Below the pieces are notes generated by a model that did no database searches, was not told where the DNA came from, and worked only from the letters and a program-made list of their open reading frames with translations. From CAZCGA01 sp964498075 (lineage in GTDB: Bacteria; Desulfobacterota; Binatia; HRBIN30), in NCBI GenBank assembly GCA_964498075.1, contig CAZCGA010000018.1, positions 1-64,000 on the forward strand: DNA of 64,000 nucleotides, given 5' to 3'. The position numbers were made by a program, and so were the translations under genes. Positions within the stretch are counted from its first letter, which is position 1; each line of letters opens with the position of its first letter. Shown one piece after another: positions 32,681 to 40,556 of this stretch.

Positions 32681-33763
32681 ATGAAACGCACACCGCTCTA
32701 TGCGGCGCACCAAGCCTTGGGCGCGCGCTTCGTGGACTTTGGCGGCTGGGAGATGCCGGTGCAATACCGCGGCATCATCGAAGAGCATCGCGCCGTGCGC
32801 CAGCGCGCCGGACTCTTCGACGTCAGTCACATGGGTGAGATCGAGCTGCGCGGCCCGCACGCCCTCGCCGCTGCCCAGGAGCTGACGGTGAACGACGTGA
32901 CCCGCCTGCACGATGGTCAGGCGCAGTACTCGCTGCTGTGCCTGCCGAGCGGCGGTGTGGTGGACGACATCATGGTCCATCGGATCTCCAGCGAGCGCGT
33001 CCTGCTCTGCGTCAACGCCGCAAACGCCGACAAGGACCTCGCCTGGATCGTCGAGCACCGCGGCGCGGCGGACGTCGTGAATCGCAGCGCCGACTTCGCG
33101 CAGCTGGCGCTCCAGGGACCGCGCGCGACCGAGATCCTCACGCCGGTGACGGCGCTGCCGCTCGCAGACATCCCGCCGTTTGCATTTCGCGAGGGGACGG
33201 TGGCCGGGCGTGCGGCGCTGGTTGCGCACACTGGTTACACCGGCGAAGACGGGTGGGAGATCTACTGCGGTCCGGATGATGCGATCCGCCTGTGGGACGG
33301 GTTGCTCGCTGCCGGCGCGCCGTTCGGCATCGCCCCCGCAGGGCTCGGCGCGCGCGACACCCTGCGACTAGAGCGCGCGCTGCCATTGTATGGCCATGAG
33401 CTCACTGAAGAGACGACCCCACTCGAAGCCGGCCTCGGCTGGGTCGTGCGTTTCAACAAGCCGCACTTCATCGGTTGCGACGCCCTGCTGCGGCAGCGCG
33501 ACGCCGGAATCACCCGCCGCCTGGTCGGGGTGGTGTTGAGCGAACCGGGCATCGCGCGCCAAGGATACGCCATCGTACACGACGGCAAAATGGTCGGCGC
33601 GATCACCAGCGGAACCAGGTCGCCGACGCTTGGCAAGGCGATTGGACTAGGCTATGTGGCGAGCACTTGGAAGGCGGTCGGCACTCGACTGGGAATCGAC
33701 ATTCGCGGCCGCGTCGTCGCGGCCGAAGTTGTTCCGCTGCCCTTCTACAAGCGGCAGACGTAA
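32681..33763 (+). CDS. gcvT: Glycine cleavage system T protein (aminomethyltransferase)
   Basis: 360 residues. The opening LYAAHQALGARFVDFGGWEMPVQY is typical of GcvT, followed by AGLFDVSHMGEI, a folate-site aspartate in GGVVDDIMVHR, TGYTGEDGWEIY and GLGARDTLRLE. The C-terminal domain ends VAAEVVPLPFY. It passes the methylene group from the lipoyl-H protein to tetrahydrofolate and releases ammonia. It is preceded by folD and followed at 9 bp by gcvH. The leader before its start has tandem CTTCACG repeats. Confidence 0.95.
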   Translation: MKRTPLYAAHQALGARFVDFGGWEMPVQYRGIIEEHRAVRQRAGLFDVSHMGEIELRGPHALAAAQELTVNDVTRLHDGQAQYSLLCLPSGGVVDDIMVHRISSERVLLCVNAANADKDLAWIVEHRGAADVVNRSADFAQLALQGPRATEILTPVTALPLADIPPFAFREGTVAGRAALVAHTGYTGEDGWEIYCGPDDAIRLWDGLLAAGAPFGIAPAGLGARDTLRLERALPLYGHELTEETTPLEAGLGWVVRFNKPHFIGCDALLRQRDAGITRRLVGVVLSEPGIARQGYAIVHDGKMVGAITSGTRSPTLGKAIGLGYVASTWKAVGTRLGIDIRGRVVAAEVVPLPFYKRQT

Positions 33764-33772
33764 GGAGGCGTC

Positions 33773-34162
33773 ATGGAATTCCCCGAAGACTTGAAATATT
33801 CGAAGGAGCACGAGTGGGTCTTGGTCGAAGGTAGCGTCGCCACCGTCGGTATCACGGACTACGCGCAAGATCAGCTGGGCGACATCGTCTTCGTGGAAAT
33901 GCCCGCCATCAACGACAAGGTCAGCAAGGAAGACGCATTCGGCGTCGTCGAGTCGGTCAAGGCGGTCTCGGACATCTACGCGCCGGTGAGCGGCAAGGTC
34001 CTGGAGGTGAACGACGACCTGCCCGAGAATCCCGAGATGGTGAACGAAGACCCGTATGGGGACGGGTGGATGATCAAGATCGAGATGAACGACCCGGACG
34101 AGCTGCAAGACCTGATGACCGCCGCGGAGTACGAGCAGTACGTCGCGGAAGAGAAGGAATAG
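33773..34162 (+). CDS. gcvH: Glycine cleavage system H protein
   Basis: 129 residues. The lipoyl-lysine is K63 in GVVESVKAVSD, with the usual EDLKYSKEHEWV opening and VGITDYAQDQLGDIVFVE. The C-terminal helix ends in an acidic YVAEEKE. It shuttles the aminomethyl intermediate between P and T proteins. A ribosome site (AAGGAGG) lies before the start. Confidence 0.96.
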   Translation: MEFPEDLKYSKEHEWVLVEGSVATVGITDYAQDQLGDIVFVEMPAINDKVSKEDAFGVVESVKAVSDIYAPVSGKVLEVNDDLPENPEMVNEDPYGDGWMIKIEMNDPDELQDLMTAAEYEQYVAEEKE

Positions 34163-34184
34163 CCTTCAGCGATCAGCGGTCAGC

Positions 34185-34209
34185 TTTCAGCCAAGACAGG
34201 GTGCTGAAA
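34185..34209. repeat. Small inverted repeat between gcvH and gcvPA
   Basis: TTTCAGC (34185-34191) pairs with GCTGAAA (34203-34209) across an 11-base loop. The segment just before it (CTTCAGCGATCAGCGGTCAGC) is itself made of repeated CAGC words. The 97-bp gap holds no gene. It could be a weak processing or attenuation signal inside the operon. Confidence 0.4.
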
Positions 34210-34259
34210 CGCCAGAGCCGGCCGCTTTCCTCTTCTGATTTTTCAGGCACACTCACTCC

Positions 34260-35596
34260 GTGCGCTTTCTGCCCCATACTGCGGAGGACATTCGGGCGAT
34301 GCTGGACGTGGTCGGCGTCACGGCAGTCGCCGATCTGTTCGCGGAGGTTCCGGAAGACCTGCGGGCGCGCGCGACACTGAACCTCGATCCAGGGCGCTCC
34401 GAGCCAGAGGTCCGCGGGCGACTCGAGGAGTTGGCGGTGCGGAACTCCGCGGTCCAGCATCTCTGCTTTCTCGGCGCCGGCGCGTACCCGCACTTTGTGC
34501 CCGCCGTGGTCGACCAGGTGCTGCAACGGGCCGAGTTCTATTCCGCCTACACGCCGTACCAGCCGGAGGTGAGCCAGGGGACCTTGCAGGCGATCTTCGA
34601 GTTTCAATCGCTGGTGTCGATGCTGCTCGGGATGGAGGTCGCCAACGCCAGCATGTACGACGGCGCGTCGGCCACCGCGGAGGCCGTGCTGATGGCGCTG
34701 CGCATCGGGGCGTCGCGGCCGCGCATCATCCTGTCGCGCGCCCTGCACCCGCAGTACCGCGAGGTTGTGCGGGCCTACACTGCGGGTGCCGGCAACGTGG
34801 AGTTGGTCGAGGCGCCGTTCGGCAGCGACGGGCGCACCGACATCGAGTGGCTGGTGGGCAACGTCAGTGATCAGACGGCCGCGGTGGTCGTCGGCTATCC
34901 CAACTTCTTCGGAGTGATCGAAGACCTCGACCGCGTCGGCGCGCTGGCGCACACGCACGGCAGCTTGCTGGTCACCGCGACCACGGAACCGGTGGCGCTC
35001 GGTCTGCTCAAGCCGCCCGGCGCGTACGGGGCGGACATCGCCGTCGCCGAGGGGCAGAGCCTGGGCATCCGGTGTCCTACGGTGGTCCGGGCGTCGGCCT
35101 GTTCTCCACGCGGACCCAGGACGTGCGCACGATGCCCGGACGGCTGGTGGGCGAAACCGTCGACGGTGCGGGCCGGCGCGGCTACGTCCTCACGCTGGCG
35201 ACCCGCGAGCAACACATCCGCCGCGAGAAAGCGACGTCGAACATCTGCACGAATCACGGCCTGATGGCCCTGGCGCTCACGGTGCACCTGTCGACGCTCG
35301 GCAAGGCAGGCTTGCGTGAGCTGGCGGTTGCTAACACCGCAGGCGCGCATCGCGCGGCGTCGCGGCTCACCGCCGCCGGCAAATGGCGTCTGCAGTTCGA
35401 TGCGCCGTTCTTCAATGAGTTCGTCGTCCACGGCCGCAACGCCGATGCGGCCTGGCAAGCGGCGCGCGCGCGCGGCGTGCTCGCCGGCGTCGCGCTGCGA
35501 CGTTGGTACCCGGAGCTCTCGGACGCGCTGCTCCTCTGCGTGACTGAAATGCACGATGCCGCGGCTCTCGAGCAACTCGCGGTGGCGCTGAGCTGA
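34260..35596 (+). pseudogene. gcvPA: Glycine dehydrogenase subunit 1 (P protein alpha half), single-base frameshift
   Basis: From a GTG at 34260 the first frame gives RFLPHTAEDIRAML, FLGAGAYPHFVP, YSAYTPYQPEVSQGTLQAIF, GASATAEA and VAEGQSLGI, and then loses homology. The second frame picks up with SYGGPGVGLFS and MPGRLVGETVDGAGRRGYV through TREQHIRREKATSNICTN to the stop at 35594-35596. At 35067-35075 the sequence is ATCCGGTGTCC, where ATCCCGGTGTCC would read I-P-V-S-Y-G-G in a single frame. One missing C at about 35069-35070 explains everything. Restored length is ~445 residues, normal. It may be a real mutation or a sequencing error. Confidence 0.9.
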
Positions 35597-35597
35597 C

Positions 35598-37082
35598 ATG
35601 GCACGCGGCACGCAGAAGCAGGCCGGCCTCCTCCTCGACGAGCCGCTGATCTTCGAGCGCAGCCGGCCGGGACGGCGCGGCTTCGCGCTCCCGGGCGGCA
35701 GCGAGGACCCGACCGCGTTCCTACCCGCTGAGCTGTTGCGGGCACCCATCGACGGCTTTCCGGAAGTCAGCGAGCCCGAGGTGCTGCGCCACTTCATCCG
35801 CTTGTCGCAGTGGAATCTGGGTACCGCCACGACCTTTTATCCGCTGGGCTCGTGCACGATGAAGTACAACCCGGTGGCCAATGAAGCCGTTGCACGGCTG
35901 CTCGGCTTCGCGGCGCTGCATCCGCTGGTGCCCGACGACACCGCGCAAGGAGCGTTGCAGCTGATCTGGGAACTGGAGCGCATGCTGGCGGACATCAGCG
36001 GGATGGACGCGATCAGCTTGCAGCCGGCTGCCGGCGCGCAAGGCGAGCTGACCGGGATGAAGATGATCCGCGCCTATCACGTCGACCGCGGACGGGCGCG
36101 CAGCAAGGTACTCATCCCCGCGAGCGCGCACGGTACGAACCCGGCGAGCGCCGCGCTGTGCGGCTACGGCACGGTGCAAGTCGAAGGCAATCGCGTCGGC
36201 TTGATCGAGGCGGCGGCGGTGCGACGGGCGATGGACGATGACGTGGCCGCGCTGATGATCACCAACCCGAACACGCTCGGCTTGTTCGAACGCGAGATCG
36301 CGCAGGTGGCGGAAGCAGTGCACGCGCGCGGCGCCCTGGTATACCTGGACGGCGCTAACCTCAACGCGCTCATGGGCGTCGCCAAGCCCGCGCACATGGG
36401 CGCCGATGTATTGCAGTTCAACCTGCACAAGACCTTCTCGACGCCGCACGGCGGCGGCGGCCCGGGTGCGGGTCCCGTCGGCGTCCGCGAGGTACTTGTG
36501 CCGTACTTGCCGACGCCGCGCCTGGTGCGCGACGGCGAGCAGCTGCGCTGGAGCGAGGAGTTTCCGCAGTCGATCGGCCGCGTGCGTTCGTTCTCCGGCA
36601 ACTTCGGCATGCTGCTCCGGGCGTACGCCTACATCCTCGCCATGGGCGCCGACGGTCTCACCGAGGCGACCCGCATGGCCGTGCTCAGCGCCAACTATAT
36701 TCGCCGGCGCTTGGAGGACACCTATCAACTCGCCTATCCGGGGGTCTGCATGCACGAGTGCGTCTTCAGCGACAAGGGGTTCGAAGCCACCGGCGTGAAG
36801 ACGCTCGACATCGCCAAGCGGCTGCTCGACTACGGCTTCTACGCGCCGACGATCTACTTCCCGTTGGTGGTGAGCGGCGCGATCATGATCGAGCCGACGG
36901 AGACAGAGAGCAAGGAGACGCTCGATCAGTTCATTGACGCGATGATCGAGATCGCTCGCGAAGCGCGTGAGACGCCCGACGTCGTGCGCAACGCGCCGAC
37001 ACATACGCCCGTCGGCCGTCTCGACGAGGCGCGCGCGGCCCGCCGCCCCGTGCTGCGGTGGACGCCGCGGGGGCAGTCCTGA
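35598..37082 (+). CDS. gcvPB: Glycine dehydrogenase subunit 2 (P protein beta half)
   Basis: 494 residues starting one base after the gcvPA stop. It has LLDEPLIFERSRPGRRG, WNLGTATTFYPLGSCTMKYN, PASAHGTNPASAAL and the pyridoxal-phosphate lysine in NLHKTFSTPHGGGGPG. The C-terminal part has YPGVCMHECVFS and PTETESKETLDQF. With gcvPA it forms the heterotetrameric P protein that decarboxylates glycine. It is the last gene of folD-gcvT-gcvH-gcvPA-gcvPB. Confidence 0.95.
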   Translation: MARGTQKQAGLLLDEPLIFERSRPGRRGFALPGGSEDPTAFLPAELLRAPIDGFPEVSEPEVLRHFIRLSQWNLGTATTFYPLGSCTMKYNPVANEAVARLLGFAALHPLVPDDTAQGALQLIWELERMLADISGMDAISLQPAAGAQGELTGMKMIRAYHVDRGRARSKVLIPASAHGTNPASAALCGYGTVQVEGNRVGLIEAAAVRRAMDDDVAALMITNPNTLGLFEREIAQVAEAVHARGALVYLDGANLNALMGVAKPAHMGADVLQFNLHKTFSTPHGGGGPGAGPVGVREVLVPYLPTPRLVRDGEQLRWSEEFPQSIGRVRSFSGNFGMLLRAYAYILAMGADGLTEATRMAVLSANYIRRRLEDTYQLAYPGVCMHECVFSDKGFEATGVKTLDIAKRLLDYGFYAPTIYFPLVVSGAIMIEPTETESKETLDQFIDAMIEIAREARETPDVVRNAPTHTPVGRLDEARAARRPVLRWTPRGQS

Positions 37083-37246
37083 GGTACTAATGTTCAGAAT
37101 CCTCGCAGCACGCAAACATTTCCAAAGCGATACCATCCGTTCGTCGGTACTGGTTTGGCTTCCCTGCGGTTGGGTGAATTTGAGTTTGAAGCCGTGGACC
37201 TTCCGGGCGATGAGCTTGGAACGGATGACATCGTATGGCGAAGGCT

Positions 37247-37260
37247 GATAACTGGTTATC
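37247..37260. promoter_or_regulatory. Perfect 14-bp dyad before the HEPN-like gene
   Basis: GATAAC-TG-GTTATC lies 27 bases upstream of the preferred start at 37287. It would be inside the coding region if the TTG at 37155 were used. Such a short perfect dyad close to a gene start is a possible operator. No independent evidence. Confidence 0.35.
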
Positions 37261-37286
37261 CCATATCGCCCAGGTGGGAGGAGCGA

Positions 37287-38072
37287 ATGAACCAGGTCAA
37301 CGCCTATGCGCTGTATGAACTGGGAGATTTCCTCGGCCGCTTAGGAACGCGCATCAACCGTGGCGCACACACTCCGGCGTTGCGGGTTCTTTTCGCGCAT
37401 GTGGCAAACGCGCTGCGGCACATCGAGGAGAGCTTTGCGCCGTTGCCCTATTCACGCGACTGCCGCCTAGAGGTTGCCCAAGCAATTGCGCAGCTCAGCG
37501 AAAACGGAAAATTGACCGGCGAGATGGATGACCTGACTCGCCACGCTTTAGTGACAAAGCTCCGGCGACTCAGGGATCTGTTTGAATCCGAGTTGCGCCA
37601 GGCTCCGGTGTACTACGTTCCGCAGCGGCTCGGATACGATACGGCCATTCTCTTGGCCAACGCGGAGCGCCTGTTGCCAGAGACGGCCGCGAAGGCGATG
37701 CCTCACGATGCACTACTTGATTTTCAGGAAGCAGGGCGTTGTCTTGCATTTGGCCGATGGACTGCCGTGGCCTTCCACGTTTTGCGCGCTGCCGAAACGG
37801 TGCTGGTTGAGCTAATCCGCCGACTAGGTGGCACGATTCCCGACGAAGAAAGCCGCAACTGGTCCACGCTGACGCGGGCGCTTAGCGCAACAGGGAAAGC
37901 CAAGAAGCGCATGAGGGGTCGGTTAGATCGGCTGAAGGATTTCGAGCGCAACGAGTTGATGCACGCCGGCAGGTTCCTGGATGAAGCGGAATGTTCCGAC
38001 GTGTTCGACTACGCCAAGAACGCCATGGTGCCGATGTTGATGCACCTGGCGGAGTTAGCCGAGGCCGACTGA
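37287..38072 (+). CDS. HEPN-motif protein, putative RNase-like accessory protein
   Basis: 261 residues from the ATG at 37287, chosen for its GGGAGGAG ribosome site; an in-frame TTG at 37155 would add 44 residues (acidic, DELGTDDIVW). The last third is all-helical: AFGRWTAVAFHVLRAAETVLV (about 155-175) and then RLKDFERNELMHAGRFL. R221-N222-E-L-M-H226 is the R-polar-x3-H form of the HEPN catalytic motif. HEPN domains are metal-independent RNases in toxin-antitoxin, abortive infection and CRISPR systems, though some HEPN-like proteins are inactive. No nucleotidyltransferase partner is adjacent. Base composition is lower in GC than flanking genes, so transfer is plausible. Confidence 0.68.
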   Translation: MNQVNAYALYELGDFLGRLGTRINRGAHTPALRVLFAHVANALRHIEESFAPLPYSRDCRLEVAQAIAQLSENGKLTGEMDDLTRHALVTKLRRLRDLFESELRQAPVYYVPQRLGYDTAILLANAERLLPETAAKAMPHDALLDFQEAGRCLAFGRWTAVAFHVLRAAETVLVELIRRLGGTIPDEESRNWSTLTRALSATGKAKKRMRGRLDRLKDFERNELMHAGRFLDEAECSDVFDYAKNAMVPMLMHLAELAEAD

Positions 38073-38132
38073 GGTGCCGTCGTTGACCTGTACGAGAGGA
38101 CGGTGGCACCATGGCCGCCAGAGGTTGGCGCC

Positions 38133-38747
38133 ATGGAACGACGGTCTATATTTCGGCTCGCATATGCCGATACCGAGCTTCGAAACCTCAAAAAATTCAC
38201 CGTTAGTGTTGGTGTGGGAATCTTGACGCGCATGTTCAACATCGCGCTAACTGGCAGCGTAACGCTGAACGACGTTGCGGTGATCGGGGCCTCAGCAGTC
38301 TTGGCGTATGGGTTTATCACCATTGCGGAATTCGGCTGGCATCTTCTGCGGCACAGCATAATTCAGTGCGAGCGCCCTCGCGTCGCGGATGAGATGCGAC
38401 AGGAGATTGCGCGAGCTGCGCAACGACCGCGATATGTGATTACAACTCCAGGGGAACTGACCTACCACCAATCCCGAGTTGCGTCCGCGTTCGGTGACGT
38501 GTTTCGGTGTTGGCAGCAGTTGAAGGACACCAGTTGGCCAGAATTAATCCATTTTTGGGAAGAGCAGGTGGCAGCCCACCAAACCGATGATCCTAATGCG
38601 CGCCGCTTTCAGCGCACATTTCCTGAGGACGTATTGGTTGAGGCAGACCTACAGCCAATCAAGGCGCAATTCATCGCCGATGTCGGTAAACTCAGGGAGG
38701 CGGCCCATGCATTGTCTGATCTGTTGCCGACGATTGATCTTACCTAA
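38133..38747 (+). CDS. Two-helix membrane protein with cytosolic helical tail, hypothetical
   Basis: 204 residues from the ATG at 38133 (in-frame start at 38103 adds ten). Two membrane helices lie near the N-terminus (about 30-50 and 57-82: VAVIGASAVLAYGFITIAEF). A ~115-residue soluble, helix-rich tail follows (DEMRQEIARAAQRPRYV, FWEEQVAAHQ, KAQFIADVGKLREAAHAL). It starts 60 bp after the HEPN-like gene on the same strand and shares its lower GC. No family recognised. The pair could be a two-gene module, but only proximity supports this. Confidence 0.6.
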   Translation: MERRSIFRLAYADTELRNLKKFTVSVGVGILTRMFNIALTGSVTLNDVAVIGASAVLAYGFITIAEFGWHLLRHSIIQCERPRVADEMRQEIARAAQRPRYVITTPGELTYHQSRVASAFGDVFRCWQQLKDTSWPELIHFWEEQVAAHQTDDPNARRFQRTFPEDVLVEADLQPIKAQFIADVGKLREAAHALSDLLPTIDLT

Positions 38748-38771
38748 CGTTCCCTTCCCCGAATAAGCACC

Positions 38772-38996
38772 CTACGCTTGGGTCGCTTCGCGCATTCCAA
38801 GCGAACGCAACCACGCCGATACTTCCAAGCCGTCGCGGTGCGCTCGATCAATCAGCTTTTGCTTCTGTTCGGCCGTGACACGGATTCGGATCGAATCCTC
38901 TTTGCGTTGGGCCGCCGCCTTGCGTCTCTTCATGCGGCGCTGTTGGAAGGCAGACAGAGCCCCGCCCTGAGGTTGGCGCCTTTCGGGCGGAGCCAC
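38772..38996 (-). CDS. Ribbon-helix-helix / MobC-like small DNA-binding protein
   Basis: 74 residues (start at 38996; MKRRKAA at 38933 is an alternative). A basic stretch precedes DSIRIRVTAEQKQKLIDRA and GLEVSAWLRSLGMREA, the strand-helix-helix pattern of CopG/MobC-type proteins. These act as antitoxins or as plasmid mobilisation accessory proteins. No relaxase or toxin gene is adjacent. Plain RHH regulator is also possible. Confidence 0.6.
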   Translation of the reverse strand: MAPPERRQPQGGALSAFQQRRMKRRKAAAQRKEDSIRIRVTAEQKQKLIDRAHRDGLEVSAWLRSLGMREATQA

Positions 38997-39163
38997 AACC
39001 CCACGCGATTTGCATCACGTTTGGTCGCTGACAATTCCAAGCGTAGCACGTCCGTGGGCAAACGGGAGAGGCCCATGAACGTATTGCCCTTTGAGAAGCA
39101 GTGCCGAGTCATTGCCGCCATTGCGTGACCCAGATACTGGATTACTGCCGGGTCGGCGTCCGT

Positions 39164-39865
39164 TTACCTTGCGGGTGATTCGGGGCGGGAAGCTACGCTA
39201 GGAGAAAACAGTTGACGAATTTGCGCATCGCGCATCGCGTTCTTTTCGTGAATGCGCTGGAGGTCCGATCGCGGCAGTTCAACAAATTGGCCGTCGGGAG
39301 TAACCTTGACCAATTGTGCGGGCGCACCAACCCTTGGATCTTCCAGTGCCGTTTCCGCTATCGCGTATTCGACCAATTCCTCTACCTCTGAAGGACTCAT
39401 CTCTGGGTGATAGTACCGGTGGAGGAGATAAGCGGCGTACCACGACACTCCTACGACGGCGTACGGTCTAGGCGAGAGGAACGGCACAAAGGCACGCTCA
39501 CTAGGCAGGGCGTAAACTGCCGGGTCGCCATCTTTCCCGTATCCAGCCAGGACGAAGGTGATGGTCACAGCGGACCATTGCTCGCGAGGAATATCGTCAA
39601 AGAAATCCCGCCACCGCGCTCTGCATAGAGTAGAAAGATAGCGAGTTGCATCGTCGATGTTCGCGAACGGACCGCTATCGTCCAATTGCGCTTCACGCAG
39701 AATCGTAAGCGCCAATTCGCCCAAGCCCACGACTCCGACGCAACATCGACCGAGACGAAAGCACTTCGTTGCGTCATCCGTGATGCTAGTGCCGTCTGTG
39801 GTCACCCTGCTGTCCGTCGCAACCACTATTGCCCCTGGCGTCTTCACAGCAACGAGCGTTGTCAT
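39164..39865 (-). CDS. Stand-alone Ntn hydrolase (HslV/proteasome-beta-like)
   Basis: 233 residues from the ATG at 39865, chosen because MTTLVAVKTPGAIVVATDSR mirrors the MTT--V--- start of HslV and proteasome beta subunits. A longer frame to 39961 adds a Pro/Ala-rich tail with no support. After Met removal the predicted catalytic residues are Thr1, Asp17 (ATDSR) and Lys33 (DATKCF), the canonical proteasomal positions. The fold continues with CCVGVVGLGELALTIL, TITFVLAGYGKDGDPAVYAL, RPYAVVGVSWYAAYLLHRYY and SEVEELVEYAIAETAL. No HslU, alpha subunit or ATPase is in the window. It may be a self-compartmentalising or single-ring peptidase of unknown substrate. Confidence 0.8.
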   Translation of the reverse strand: MTTLVAVKTPGAIVVATDSRVTTDGTSITDDATKCFRLGRCCVGVVGLGELALTILREAQLDDSGPFANIDDATRYLSTLCRARWRDFFDDIPREQWSAVTITFVLAGYGKDGDPAVYALPSERAFVPFLSPRPYAVVGVSWYAAYLLHRYYHPEMSPSEVEELVEYAIAETALEDPRVGAPAQLVKVTPDGQFVELPRSDLQRIHEKNAMRDAQIRQLFSPSVASRPESPAR

Positions 39866-40014
39866 CACAGGGCGAGTCTGTGCGTGTGGCTCAAATGCCA
39901 ACGCGGGCTTGCAAGGGGGCGGCGACGCGCGTGCCGGCGGCGATCGAAAGCTCAGTGCCATACGTCATTGGCGCCAACCTCACGCGTGATGGTGCCAGAA
40001 CCGATGCCGTGGCG

Positions 40015-40320
40015 TCAATCAGCGGAGGCAGGCGTAGACGCTGGTTGTGCGGGCGGATAGATGTGCTCAGCGGGAACGCATATCTCCTCACCTTCAGCCA
40101 CATCCAACGCCGCATCGGTTTGTGCCTTGGTGTGCTTCTTACGCGCATCGTGCAAGTCTCGCTGCCGTTCGGCCTCGCACTCTCTCGCGGTATCGAATGC
40201 TTTCAATCGAATCCATTGCGCGACAGGTGCGTTGCTGTCCGGATAGGGGAGGTCGGGTCGATGAGGTGGCATCAGTAACAGCCATCCACCGAGAAGCCAG
40301 AGCGCGTTGCGGGTGTTCAC
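40015..40320 (-). CDS. Small exported protein, hypothetical
   Basis: 101 residues. The N-terminus is hydrophobic (ALWLLGGWLLLMPP), a signal or anchor. FDTARECEAERQRDL begins a charged helical part with a repeated Ala/Glu pattern, and VPAEHIYPPAQPAS follows at the end. Two Cys (in DTARECEAE and EEICVPAE) could form a disulfide. Similar short exported proteins with a C-VPAE--YPP ending are common in such genomes. No function known. Confidence 0.55.
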   Translation of the reverse strand: MNTRNALWLLGGWLLLMPPHRPDLPYPDSNAPVAQWIRLKAFDTARECEAERQRDLHDARKKHTKAQTDAALDVAEGEEICVPAEHIYPPAQPASTPASAD

Positions 40321-40389
40321 GGACGGGACGTTATCTCAATCAAGGAAGAAAGCGAACGGCAGGCGTCAGTGGGTGAATTCACCCAGCAC

Positions 40390-40500
40390 CCGTTCGTCCC
40401 GAGTAGCGCCTTCTTCTGGCGCGTATCGAGGGACGTGGTCGGTGCTGCCGCGCACCCCTCGATACGGAGCCAAAAGAGGGCTCCTACTCGGGGCGAACGG
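40390..40500. repeat. REP doublet B (head-to-head orientation)
   Basis: The plus-oriented unit is 40390-40432 (CCGTTCGTCCCGAGTAG, CGCC/GGCG stem, CGTATCGAGGG). The minus-oriented unit is 40456-40500 (CCCTCGATACG, GAGCC/GGCTC stem, CTACTCGGGGCGAACGG). They are 23 bp apart. Same family as 13048-13168, but with the order of the two orientations reversed. It lies in the 236-bp gap between the small exported protein and the TonB-like gene. Confidence 0.85.
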
Positions 40501-40556
40501 ATTTGCTGCTCGCCATTGGGTTGCGGGCGCCAACCCGCGCTGAGAGAGGGAACCGC

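Noticed and set aside
37090..37248. Small plus-strand ORF before the HEPN-like gene
   Set aside because: No ribosome site, no domain, and it overlaps the possible longer start of the HEPN-like gene.
38930..39121. 63-codon minus-strand ORF near the RHH gene
   Set aside because: It overlaps the start of the better supported RHH protein in another frame and has no motif.
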